In this document: positions 47,391 through 60,000 of the stretch, one piece after another
How positions within the stretch are numbered: position 1 is the first letter of the stretch
Layout of the letters: the number at the start of each line of letters is the position of its first letter
NCBI GenBank assembly: GCA_013400975.1
Contig: WBMZ01010884.1
Span: 1 to 64,000, forward strand
Source: Atrichornis clamosus
Lineage: Eukaryota > Chordata > Aves > Passeriformes > Menuridae
DNA length: 64,000 nt
Reading direction: 5' to 3'
Notes under the pieces: generated by a model
Told to the model about the DNA's origin: nothing
Seen by the model: only the letters and a program-made list of their open reading frames with translations
Database searches by the model: none
Program-made: the position numbers and the translations under genes

Positions 47391-50300
47391 CTTTAGCTTG
47401 TTCTCTTACAGCACTAGGATTTACACCTGTCTTTCTGTGAAATGGCTTGGTTTCAAACAAAAAATTGGAGAGTGATCTACTTCTTTTGCACCCAGGAGGA
47501 TTTCTCTCCAACTGGAAATGGGTTGAGCTTACTTCATGTTCAAGCAAACCTAGAAGTCAAATTCTTACATGTGACATGAAACCTTTGTTCGTTATTATAA
47601 AATGACTTTGTTTGTTTTTCATACATGGCTTGACCTGAACTCTGTATTATTGGAATTTATTAGATAACTTTAGATAAATAAGTTAAGCAGGGATTTAGAT
47701 GGAATTTTGCTTCTTAGCAGTGAATGGAAACAGCTGTGAATCTGTACTGGGCATGTGCCAAGGTGATCAAGGTTCAATACCTGCATTTTAAACCTGAGAG
47801 CTGCCTTCATTTTGGTAACTGAAACTATTCTGGGGGCCTGACATCTCCTTTCTTACCTCCAGAAGCAAGCAATGTGAAGTCACCAGTCACAGCCTAAAAC
47901 TATTTGATTCATCTGAATGATGCGTCAATGTCCCTAATTTGATTTTATTTGGCTTTTTATATATGTATAATAATTTTTTATCTTCCAAAAGAAATGTTGG
48001 TATCTCATTCACCTGTGAGACAATTATCCAGATACCTTATGAAATCAGAACCCTGAAACTGGCTCTCAGACTATGAGTGGGGCTAGCTACCAGCTAGCTA
48101 GCCCTTCATGCTTGTATCACAGGAAATGTTTTCCTTTTGAATAAACAGCTAATGTCAAGCTGAGTTGGGTATATCCAAACATAAATCATCTTGCTTGGTG
48201 ACTGAGCTCTGGTTCCTGTTACAGCAGGAAGTTTCCTGCTGAACATCGTGAAGTTCATTTTGGTTGCGAGGGTGACTGAGCAGCAGCTCGGGCTGCTCAG
48301 GTGGTTTGGGTGTCTTGGTCTTGATGCACACAGTCTCAAAGGAAAAAAAAAATTGAACATAGGTGTCTAAAATTAGGTAAATTGAAATAATAAAGCAGGA
48401 GTTTTACCTTAGAGAAATGAGTTGACTGTAGAATACTGTTAAAACTGCAGAATTCTGCAATCTATATGTTGGTGCTCACTAAAGTGGAGAGCTATGTAGT
48501 AGTCTGTTTATATTCCAAACCATGGCAGTAGAATTTAAACTCACTAAGTTTTAGCTTCTAAGCAAATAGCTTATCTGGAATGGTAAAATGAATAAAGTGC
48601 ATAGATATTTCCATTCAAGGGAAACCACTTTACATAAGTATTTTGAGTTCTAAAGCAGTATTTATTAAATTACACTTTCTACACACAGAGTTTTGCAGCA
48701 TTTTATGATAAATTCTTTCTTTTTTAACTTTTCTATTGTTTTTGTTTTCCACCTGGCTTAAGTTTTATTCTGAATTTGCCAGTTTGGGCAAGGCCTTTTG
48801 GTTCGTTATGATGTGAATGTTTTCTTTAGTAACTATTATACTGCATTTATAATCCTGTCATATAATTCAGCTTTACTTGGAGGATTTCTTGTGGTGAAGG
48901 AAGAACTTTAGCAGATAAAGACATTTTGAAATTATTCAAACAATTTTGACTGAGTCATCAATCTCTCAACAGTTTCTTCATAATTTTCTGTCATAAGAAA
49001 TTTTCAGCACAAGTTTAGGATATTTACACTATCAAGATTTCCACTCCAGAACTCTTTGCCTTCAGCTAGCTAACTATAGCTAGTTGCTCTGATTGAATGG
49101 CATTTGCTTATTTTCTTTGGCAATTATGCAGATACAAAATGTGGTCCACCCCCACATTCCACTCTCTGTTTCTATATGGCTTCCCTCTACCTTTCCTCGT
49201 ATTTCCACAAAATCGCTTTTGATAACAAAAAAATGTGAGATATTCTTATAAGTGACTGGAAAGGAAGGGAAAATGAGATATACTTTGCAGATCAGGAAGA
49301 CTGGGAATAGTCAGGATCTGCAATGCATTGGCTATCAATCCCTAAATCTTGTTATCACTATGCTTTCAAATTCTTCATGAAATTATTTTTTGTCCTTGCA
49401 TGGAATCCTCCCAAAGTGGCATAGCCAGATTGGACTTACCTTTGCTTGAGAAATCACAGTCTGAAAAAACATGATTTAACTGCCTTCAGGTATCCTTGGC
49501 TGATATGGAGAGACAAAACTACAGACTCAGAAGTTTCCTTACAGGAGTGGTCCCTATAGAAGAGTCTAAATCATGCTTTGCTAGGCCTTCCTGAAAAATC
49601 TTATGAAGTAGTCCAGTCCCTGCATAGATAAATAGTCTAACAAATTTGAGGCCTCCATTGCTCAGATTTTTCACTCAGAAGGGATCTGAAGTATTTCAAT
49701 CAGAGGAATTTTAAATGCTATAGATGAGTCTACAAAAGGGAGACCTCATAAGATATTTAGTGCAACTGGCATAAATTTAGCCTTTTAAAAAATCTATCAG
49801 ATGAGCAAGACAAACTTGTATTGTTTAAGCGTTATCATTTTTAGTGCATGCCATATGGAGTTATACTTCACAAACTAAATGACAACATATAAATAATTTC
49901 TCACAATGGATGAGCTTTATGAGCCAAACCAAATATTTTGATTCATCCAGTTTCAGATGGAGGCATTGGTAAAATGTCAGTTGGTACCTGAAAAAGTCTT
50001 AAAGCAAAACATCATGTTCAGAGAATAATGCATGTATGACTTTTACTCTGTTTTTCTGATCATCCCATCAAGTCTCATCTTCTGGCTTCACCCATTAACC
50101 TTCCCTTTTCAGATGTAAAGCTATCATCACATATTCAGCAACTCATCCAATAAAAGTGCAAAAGGATATGAATTTGTAAGGTCGCGGTGGTTTATATTTA
50201 TTCAGCATTGATGTGTTTTTTTACAGATATTAATCGGAATTGGCATTTATAGATTTGTTCTCTGACATAGTAAAAACACAATACATTTTAGCTCATGAGG

Positions 50301-51534
50301 GCAGCAACACAAATGTTACATCTTTTTAGTCTAATGATTCCTATATTAGATAAAGGTTTTGATTTAGAAATTTAAAAAAGCCTAGACCAGAGCATTGCAG
50401 CGGGGAGGAACTGAATGAAAGGAGCATCTGGAGTTGTGTTATTGAGGTGAACAGTAAGCTTGGAGATGCACATATGGTAAGGTTATGAAGATATGTGGGA
50501 TAAAATAACAAATGTGAAGCATTTGCTTCCCTTTCATAGGAGATGAAGATAAATTATCTGTGTTGATCAAGAGAGTACGTTGGTAATAAACCTGCTGAAG
50601 ATCCCAGAGTTTGGGATAAACCCTGCAGTGTCACTCATACAATGTCCCCTTGAAAGTCTGTGTCTTCAGAGAAGCGTTTGCATTAACGTTCTACTCTGGT
50701 TTTGTTTTCCTCTGCAATAACTGTCTAGGCGAAGGTAATGATGGGAAATACGGCCTGGAACAGATGTAAAATGAAAGCCACACAAAATTGTTTTATATAA
50801 AGTTCAATAACACTGCTGTTTTATTCTTTCCTCTTTCAAAAGGATTGGTTAGTCCTTGTGATGATCCAAACTGTAGAGGGGAAGTTTCTTGTACTGTGAA
50901 AATCATCTAAATTAGCAAATTGTGTCATACCAACTAATAGCCCAGTCCTAATAGTTTAATAAGAGCTTAGGAGTGGTAGGTAAGTCAGAGCACAAGGATA
51001 ATTTTGTACAAAAGTCATCCAGAAAACATTTGGAGGCTATAAAAGAGGTCTGTTCCCTTTTCTACTTTGATTGGAGTGAAATGGGTGTTAGCGCTGCACT
51101 TCATCCTCTGACCTTGGGTTTAGAACTGAATCTTCTCTCTCTGCTCTGACCATTACCAATTTTTGCTGAAGTATTTTATTAAAACCTGCTTATTCTTTAA
51201 AAACTTGATGGACCAAAACCACTTTAACAAATAAGGAAGAATCAGTCTTAATCAGTATGCAAGAACAGTTGAAGCAGAGGTATTATCTTCATTCACCTTT
51301 TTTAAAAAAAATAGAATAATATAGTTTCTTTAGTCCCCAGATCACAGAAAATGCTCTGATTAACAGCACTGATGAAATGTTAAAACAGGTAGAAATCCCA
51401 GTCCTTAACCTAAGAAGCTGGCTTCTGAGTTAAACATTATTTTCTTTATGAACAAATTCTCTTCAGTAAGATAACTTCCAAATCAATTACCCCCCATCAA
51501 TTGCATCACAAAAATATGTTAAAATAGTTCATTC

Positions 51535-51535
<1 letters not shown>
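47391..51535. other. AT-rich unique non-coding DNA
   Basis: Includes the hairpin cluster at 48080-48300 (listed separately). No gene, RNA gene or other repeat recognised; open frames are shorter than in most of the window. Confidence 0.5.
48080..48300. repeat. Cluster of three short hairpins
   Basis: Three inverted repeats, each with perfect 9-bp arms: GGGCTAGCT/AGCTAGCCC (48080-48104, 7-nt loop), CAGCAGGAA/TTCCTGCTG (48222-48241, 2-nt centre) and CTGAGCAGC/GCTGCTCAG (48276-48300, 7-nt loop). The third is the most GC-rich. It may be a structured RNA, a miniature element relic, or a coincidence. Confidence 0.6.

Positions 51536-51537
<2 letters not shown>

Positions 51538-51579
<42 letters not shown>
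51538..51579. repeat. (AT)21 microsatellite
   Basis: Forty-two bases of uninterrupted AT dinucleotide, a likely length-polymorphic locus. Confidence 0.97.
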
Positions 51580-51582
<3 letters not shown>

Positions 51583-54230
51583 TGTTTAGACTAAAATATA
51601 GCATTTTGATTTCACGATCACCACAGGCATTGCATTATTTCTTTTCCTCTGGATACAGTAGTTGAAATTTTGACTATTTCTAGCTAGTGGTTAATATAGT
51701 GGTTAATAGAACATCTTGAGACTTTTCCCTAATCATTCTTAGGAGATAATGTTGTTTTCCACTATGCAAGATTTTTTTCTGAGCATGACATACATATGTC
51801 TTACATTACATTGAGTAAAGAAGAATTTTCCTCTTTTTTAGAAGGAAAAGATAGCAAATATCTCAAATCCATTTTAAAAATCACTGCTATATTCAACATT
51901 TAGACTGCACTGCTAGAAGGCTCTGTAAATTATTAAAATTATTGAAATAATTGTTGATTTTTATACTTGTTAAACACAATTCAGCACATCATTTATAATA
52001 TCTAAAGCCAGAAGGCAGTAATATATCATTTAGCCTGGCATTTTCAGTAACATCTGCCATGGGATTTCAAATATACCTCAGTCTATTAGATAATGTAATA
52101 AAGCCAATGTTGTGCATGAAAAGTTTGAGATTATAAATCTTTGGTTTTGATAAATGATGACATTGTTGACCATCTTTTAATGCTGCTTAATTCTCTTGTA
52201 TACAATTCTCTTGTATCAATTTGATTTGTCAAATCAAAACCAACATGAGCATACTGCACAAGAGGGAGAAAATATAGCTGAAAATTTTCACAACTGAAAT
52301 AGATACAGACTATTTTATCCAAATCTTTCATACCTACTTGTATAATCATGTTCTAATGGCTTATAAACACATGCTTTTCCAGAAATGTTTATAACAGTTT
52401 TTTAATTGTGGCAAAAAATATAGGGATAAGTCCTTTGTACTTAAAAAAAACCAAACAATGGTCTGGCTGCATCAGTATAATAAAAGTACTTTTAAAATTA
52501 AATTACCTATGAAGAACAACCTTTACATTTTCTACCCTTGTCTCCACGTTACTTATTAATAGCCAGTGAAAAGATTATTTCTTTAATTTTCCCTAAATGT
52601 TATCCAACATTTTCTGTAAATGTAGATCCAGACCTTTGCTTCACTATGCAGCAGTGTTCTTTTCCAGGAGAAGTTTCAAAATATACTCATAATTCATCTC
52701 TCTTTCTTGTAATTTTCTGTCTTGTGAAAGTATGAAGAGTATGAAGAATATTTTATTCTGTTTTCCATTATATGAATTCTCACCAATTACATCCATTAGA
52801 TGTGCTGAGCACTTTATATACAGTTTTCCAGGGAAAGATTTAAAAACAAGACAACTGAAGACCTGTGATGGTAATTAAGTTCAGTGGTAGTAAAGAACAA
52901 TGTGTCTTACCATAATGGGAGCCAGAGAAGTTCCATAAGGAAATTCAGTCAGTATTATTTGCTGCAATTTTCGCCCAACACGAGTAAAATGACATATCAT
53001 AATATTAATATAGCAAACAAAGATGCTGAGCAAATAGGATGGGGCTGTTAAGTGAATTTATTAGATAAGTAATTAATTACAAGTACTTATGCAGTACTCC
53101 ATGTCTTCTGCGACTTCCAGGTCCTTGTGAAAGACTGGAAAACTGAGATCATAGAGGAGAGCTTTTGGATCAATATGAAAGGGTTAATGGTCACTTGGAA
53201 AGCCCTGCAGATAGCACAAAGTGACCACAAACGTAGTGTGTCAGCTGTATCTGCAGTGCATAAGAAACACAGCAGAGGTACATCATGTGCCAGCTATGAT
53301 ACAGGCCAGCTATAATAATTATCTTCATACTTTACCAAAAGTCTAGAATGTTAAAGCATATCATGCCTTTCCTGCTTTTCGTCTTTCACAGGAATGGTTT
53401 AAAACACTCAAAGACATCCACTTCAGACATGAATGCAAAAATAATACAGTTATTTCCTCAAAATAGTTGTCAGAAACATTTGGAGCAGTGCAGGAAAATG
53501 AACTGTATCACGTGCTGGAACACAGAGTTTCCTGGGCTATGTCTCAGGTGTATTTAGTGTGGTAAGTCTCACTTCTGTATGGTTTGTGATACACTTGGGA
53601 TCACAGTGACATAAACCATACTTCAACATAGAGTTAAAATCATAGACCAGAGGAAATTACTTGCAATGTCTCAAAGTCCTGACAAAAATGGACTCCTCTC
53701 GGTGGAAATGCATCCACTTGCCAAGTGAAATACTCAAACATGATTTTAGCCAAGGTTTGGTATCAGCCATCCTTCTCAGGGGTGGGTATATCAAGCCACT
53801 CAGCATAAAGTCAGGCACTCACTGCTTTGGGCTAAAGCAAGGGAAATGATCCACCCTATACTTCTCTCCAATAAGGGATGCCACTGATGTCTCATCTGGT
53901 CAAAATTTAGAATAAGTTTATCACAGAAATGACAGAAATCAGTTTCTGCCAGTGAGGAAGGAAGAACAGCAAACAAGGTGGGAATGCTATCTGCATTTCA
54001 GCTCTTTCCTTTTTTAACTTCTCTTCAATAACAGACACACATCAGAGAATGAAATAATCCTCTCATTCACCAAAGCTCATCATGCCTTTTCTCTAGAACC
54101 AAAAATCATCTCCAGCAACAGCAGTTTGTTTCCAACTACAGTGGAGATTGAATAAGCAACAAACTTATGGTCATCTGCATTTACTATGCTTGCAGCCTTC
54201 AGAAGCAGAGTAGAATAAAATAGGAGACAT
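51580..54230. other. AT-rich unique non-coding DNA
   Basis: A direct repeat of AATTCTCTTGTAT occurs twice near 52190-52217, next to a 19-bp inverted repeat (TTTGATTTG-t-CAAATCAAA, 52220-52238). A 65-codon frame from 53121 follows an acceptor-like GCGACTTCCAG but has no donor and no recognised domain. Confidence 0.45.
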
Positions 54231-55160
54231 TTTGGGAAAGTGGAGACAAGGGTGAGGGTGAAGTAAACTGTGTAGGAAGATGTGATTTACAGAGAGAGAA
54301 TGGATGGAAGGAAGGGCCTGTGTTTTGGGAGTTCAAAAAAATTAAAACTTGCAGGAAACTCAGGTGAAACTTGTGAGGGTTAGACTATATTTTGGGGTAA
54401 ATGTACGTAGGTTAAGAAATGTGATAGGGAAGCAGCTTATTAAAATACAAGAACTGGGGAATAGGAAACCTTGGGGAAGAGAAAACAGGCCTTATTGTCA
54501 ATACCAGTGAAGCCTGTGGGAAGTGCTTCTTGGTGTGGGGATAAATAGAGCAGCAGGCGTTCGGTCTGAATGTGGAACCGTGAAAAGAGTTGGGTGGAGG
54601 AAGAATGAGATTTTGTTGTGATAGTCATTTCTTATTCAAAGGCATTGGTCTCATATATGACTTAAATTAGTATGGGAAGAGATAGTCTTTCATAGGGACT
54701 TTTCCTACACTGGGTCATATATTCTACTGACAGCTGATGGAATTATGAGGCCGTCTGATAAGACTTCACTTCTGCAGTGAAGATGTGAATATGGTGCAAC
54801 ATGTGGAAATAGGGTTAAACATGTCAAGTTTCCAAGAAAAATAATGTAAGAAAGAAGTCTTAATGGTCTTCCTTGATCTGACAATCAGGGACAGAAATTA
54901 TTTGTCAATGTAAATGGAGGCAAAGGCAGAAAGGAAAATAACAGTGATTTTCAATCTGGCAGTCAAAAAAAGGATGAGTTTGATCACATACGTATTCTGA
55001 AGAAAGCAATTAAGAATATGAAAGGAACAAATGGGGTAAAAATAAGGAAAGTTCTAGTAATTCAGATAAAAGAGAAGTGAAACAAGCACAGAGGAAAAGG
55101 AAAAAATCGGGGAAAAAATGACCAGAAATAAAGACTATGAGAAACAGGGGGGGGTAATTA
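54230..55160. other. Purine-biased stretch
   Basis: The plus strand is visibly rich in A and G across about 900 bases, most clearly at 54930-55160, ending with a G8 run at 55148-55155. No repeat unit is apparent. It has no recognised gene. Confidence 0.5.
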
Positions 55161-55164
55161 AATG

Positions 55165-56870
55165 TAGTAAAAGACTAAAAATTCTTTCAGAATAGGCCCA
55201 CTTAGATGGAAAGCTGAAGTCTAGAAACAACCAACCACTGGCTTCCTTTGTTAAGGTCATCCATAGGTTCATTATCCCAACTTCTGAATAGGATCTACTT
55301 TTTTTTTTCTGATATGAATGCATCTCGTTCTGATACCTAGCCACTTGTTCTCACCAAGAGTATATCATTAAGAATCTAAGATTTTCAATCTTTGAAGACA
55401 CTGCAGTTTGCTATCTCAGTCTTCTGTTTCATAAATATATTTGCAATCTTAATTCGTTAAGAAATTAAAGATTTTTTTGCTTTTTCCAACCCGCAAATAA
55501 TTTCTTTGACTCTTTTCTATGACCTTTTAAATAAGACACAGATTAAGCATCCCTGGAAAGAGACTCATCTTACCCATCTGAGTCATCTAAATTGGGATGG
55601 AATGAGCTAAAATATTGAAAAATCCTGGTGTCAGCTGAATATATGGTCTGTTTATATAGTGGGTACCAACTAATATCGTAGAACACCAACAAAATAAACA
55701 GTGCTGCTAAAATGCATGATTTTCTTATTATTCAGTTATTGGAAATCTTTAGACACAATCAGTTACATTTTGAAATTTCCCAGCACAATTTCACAGAAGA
55801 ATGCAACTGTCATTAAGACTACAGACAGAGTAACGACCTTACACTGGAAGAGTTGGATTTTCAGCATTTCCCAACACCCAAATCTCACTTGAAAATGAAG
55901 CAATATGTTCTTACTGAAATATGTGTCTGTTAGACACAGTGTTTTAATTTCAGAGGAGCAGGATTATGGGAACGACTGTAAATACTAAAAAGAAAGCCTT
56001 TGCTAGTACTTCATCAAAACTGCAAACTATTATGTGTTATAGATGGAGCCTGATGATATCAGTCATATGATATAAACACAAAAGAACCCAATCAAGAACT
56101 GGTTTTAAAAGTTTGAAGGAAAATGAATAGTTTAAAATAATCATAAAAAGTTTAAAATTAGAGTGTCTAAAAATCAATTAATTGGTCAGAGATTTATGAA
56201 ACTCAAGGTAGTATTTTTCAGTCCTTTATTTCCAAATAGAATTAGGCAGCTTTAATTTCTGTCAGATATTGCCACTTTCACCACGCCTGCACAAAAATTA
56301 ACAAATAGCCAAACGAGCAAGAACATCAATTGGACAGTGGCATAACATATCTATCTTTATGAATTTTTATTCTCAAGTCTGGTTTTCAAGAAAGTTACAA
56401 GCAATACACAGATTTTACTTAGCTGCTCATAGAGGACTTTAATGGTGTCTTGTACGTTGTTTTGGAGTTTTGTGATCATAAACCAAATTATATATTCTTA
56501 TAACAATTTTAGCTATTTCTGAATATTCACTCACGTGGCCTTTAAAATGCTTTCATTTCCTAGTGCTCAGTGCTTGTTTAAATAAACTGGTTTGAGTAAA
56601 TATAAATATTTTGTAATCCTTATTTTTATTCATTGCACTTTATATTTATAATTTTATTTTTAGTATATATTGGCCTTTTCATATAATCTAAGTTTGTTTT
56701 GCATAAAACAAATGTCCTATCTTTGGTCTTTAATAAAGTATATTACATTTAATGATCATGAAAGAAATGTTCACCATTTATTCTAAAAGACTACATAATG
56801 ATTCCTGAAAACAAGTCTTAGCACTTTTATTACAGTCCATTTGGTCTTATTCATCATATGTTTTTTTCAG
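55165..56870. other. AT-rich unique non-coding DNA
   Basis: Very AT-rich, especially 56580-56760. Nothing recognised. Confidence 0.5.
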
Positions 56871-56874
56871 ATAT

Positions 56875-57050
56875 ACCAATTAGGAATAGTAATGAGATTC
56901 TAATGCTCACTTAATTACTTGACTCCAGTTACCAATTTAATTAATCAACTGCCTGCAATGCCCGCCTCCTCGTCATATACCCCTTTTAAAAAGTCTTGCT
57001 TTGCAAAGCAGGTTGTGAAAGGCAATTACCATGTCATCAGTTCTGTACAT
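56875..57050. promoter_or_regulatory. Homeodomain-motif-rich stretch, candidate enhancer
   Basis: Contains TTAATTA (56911), TTTAATTAATCAA (56936), CAATTAC (57024) and a perfect 14-bp palindrome TGCTTTGCAAAGCA (56997-57010), with a GC-richer CpG-containing segment CAATGCCCGCCTCCTCGTCA between them. This packing is typical of conserved vertebrate enhancers, but no conservation test was possible. Confidence 0.25.
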
Positions 57051-57054
57051 ATAC

Positions 57055-60000
57055 TGAGTGAAAAAGCAGAGCAAACCCTTTGCTGAGGTCCTTCAGTAAA
57101 GGCAGTCTTGGGGTGAAAAATAACCAAGCGTTAGATACTGAATCACAGAATATTGTGTGTAGCTTAACCTTGACACTTACTACCTTTTACTGAACTGTGC
57201 TGCAGTGCTGCTGCTTTGCAGGCTTCATAACTCTTCTAAATGGTAAAACTTACACTAATATTAAGGGTTGTCAGCCTGGACCCATTTGAAACAGCAGCCA
57301 AAATGGTTGCATTTCATCTGTCATAATTATTTGCCAGAGAAGGAAAAACAGAACATCACCACCTATTCATGGCAGTATGCTTTTAAAGAGGTGTGTGGCT
57401 ACCTCTGTCCTGCCTGCACATCTACTCTAGTTTCAGCTACCATGCCTGCAGTTCTGAGATGTATGTGACTAGATCCTTCCTGAATCCTGCTGATGACATC
57501 AAACAGCATGATTGAATCAAGATATTTACAGCTACACTGTCTTCTGTTTTGATCCCTTCCAGAGTATTGAAAAACCAACATGAAACGTGACTGCTTTCCA
57601 GTAACCCAGATAATCTGTGGTTAGTGTCATAGTTCCCTTGATGCTTCACAATGTTGTGCGTGTCCTGGGAAATAAGTGAGGTTTTGTTGATATGAACTTG
57701 TGGTGATGGCAAGCATCAGGTTTATGTGTCTTTTGAGAATGTGGTGTTAGTTAACAACAACATTTAAATTTCTTATTTGTCACTATTTGAAATAATCGGA
57801 TAAGCCATTAGGATGACCAGTGACAATTCCCACGAAATAAGTCAGCCTGTTACCATAACAAGCTCTTCACTGTATCTATACATTTCTTCTCTGACTTTCA
57901 GATTGCCCATAAACAACTTCTTTTACAATGTCCTAAGCACTTCTTTTTTCTAAACACTGAGATGGAGCTCTTGCTCCTCTACCAACTGATCCCAACTCTT
58001 AATATTTTTCTCTGAGTAAGATACTGAGAGATTGTGTTTTGAATTGCCAGCAAAATTACTTATTCTTGTCTTAACAGCATGGAAACCAATAAAAAACTTT
58101 CCAGAAATAATTAAAACTCTACTCTTGCACTTAGTTTCCCCCTGTTCCTGGGTAATTTTATACTGCCTTGGCAAAGGAGTATGTTCACGTGTGCAAATTA
58201 CACAGAAACCCAGCAGCAGGAAGTGTGCTGTGGGCAGTGACGCTATGAAAAAGCAGCATTTTACTTCACAGTTTTCTATTAGGCCTCCAAAAGTATATCA
58301 AAAGGTAGTGAAAACTGGCCCAGTAGGACCACTGTGCAGAACTACTGAGGGATTATAGGGCTTAGTATGAGCACAATGACAGAACCTAATGTTCTTGGAT
58401 GCATGGATTTAGGAATTTTGTACAAGGTACTTGAAAAACAACTACAGCAACACCCAACCAAACAAAACTAAAACATAACAACCACAAAAACTGAAAAAAA
58501 GGAAAGTATCAAGGCCTCACATAAATTATGTATAACATGATAAATAAAACTCCTATTAATCTTTGGAATGTGGTTCAAACCAGTACTTTTTACCCCTGAG
58601 AACCTTTCCTGATTTCAGAAGAATGCTCTCCTCCTTTATTCTTTATTTAAGTTGCATTTAAAGCTACATTTGTAGTATTTAAAGTAATTCATTAAAATAA
58701 GAAGATCCCTTTACTGTGAATCTTTATTGCATTTCTGAATTTAAAAGGGTAAAAAAATCATTAAACACAAGATTGTGAAAACATTTCTGATTCTACACTG
58801 GAATTCCTATTCTGGACAGAAAATGGAATACCTAACACAGAAAATCTAGGTATTTTGAAAGCTCTTTTTAGGCATGTGGTGGGAAGAGTGAACAGCTTTT
58901 TCTTTTACACATACATTTTCTTACACAAACTCTTGTTAGTTTATGAAATCATTTGGCAACCCATATTAAACACTGTAGTACCAGGTCTAAACTTTCCCTC
59001 TATTTCAGTCCACTTCTGTAAAAGCCTTAATGGTACCATTTTATGCTGTTAAGTGTTCACAGATAATTACTGAGAGCAATCACCTCATTAAGAGCACAGA
59101 CCTTTTGTTACCACATTTTATATCTAATTGTGTATATGTGTAGGAAGAGAGGAAAGCGGCTCCTTTCTCTGTTTGAAATCATAGCTTCATACAAAGGAGT
59201 TTGGGCAATAAATTTGTTGTATGCTATGAATATACAACATCAAGAAGAAATTTAAAAAATTCTTCATATTCATATGACTTTATGCATTTAGGCACTGACA
59301 GGGTAGGATTATTATCCTCAACAGTCAGAAAATCACAGAAATAGAAGCAAGGCAAGTCTATCCCTGCTCAAGTTTTCTCACTTTGATACCTGGTGCAACA
59401 ACATGCTGTAAGTAAGCAATACATGAGTTAGTAACAAAAAGAAATAGCACCGTCTGCAGATAATACTTTCCTTTTACTGGAATTTTTCCCTTCATTAAAT
59501 ATTTAGTCTTCCAGTAATTGGAAGAATTTAACAACAATCTTTTCTAAGGCAGAAAACAGCAAGGTTAGAATTGAGAAGGCAAGCTGGCACATAATGATGA
59601 GTTTGAGCAAGGATAATACATTGTACTTACATTAAACACAAGGGCACTAATTAACATGAACAAGCATATGACAAGTGTCAGAGGGATTGTTTTCACTTCC
59701 TTACAGGGGACAAGAAATAATATTAAATTGCCCTTCCTGCAGTCTGATCTAATAACTTCTACAGACTGTTACTAAATCCTTAGTCTTTTGTTCCTTCAGT
59801 TATTTCCCTAGTTGGATCTCTATAAATTAATACTCTCTTTAAAACCACGCAGACTACATGGCAAAGGGAAGATCTGCCTCACTATGACACACAAAAGAAT
59901 GACATGTACTAAACATGGGATTTCTGCCAGTACAATTAGTCAGCCACACATATGAGAGTTTCTGAGAATAAGCAAAATAAACTGTAAACACATTTTAATA

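Noticed and set aside
47296..47547. 83-codon minus-strand open frame
   Set aside because: Much of it is antisense to the 3' part of the solo LTR and has no domain.
3664..48571. Identical 16-mer CTAAGCAAATAGCTTA near 3665 and near 48556
   Set aside because: A single shared 16-mer of AT-rich, self-complementary sequence is near chance expectation for 64 kb, and the flanks do not match.
53121..53315. 65-codon frame behind an acceptor-like GCGACTTCCAG
   Set aside because: No donor or poly(A) signal nearby and no recognised domain; kept only as a note in the block description.
57140..57165. Possible minus-strand CR1 tail (AATCACAGAAT)
   Set aside because: No GGAAGGGACC section follows; a similar short word at 59328 was rejected for the same reason.
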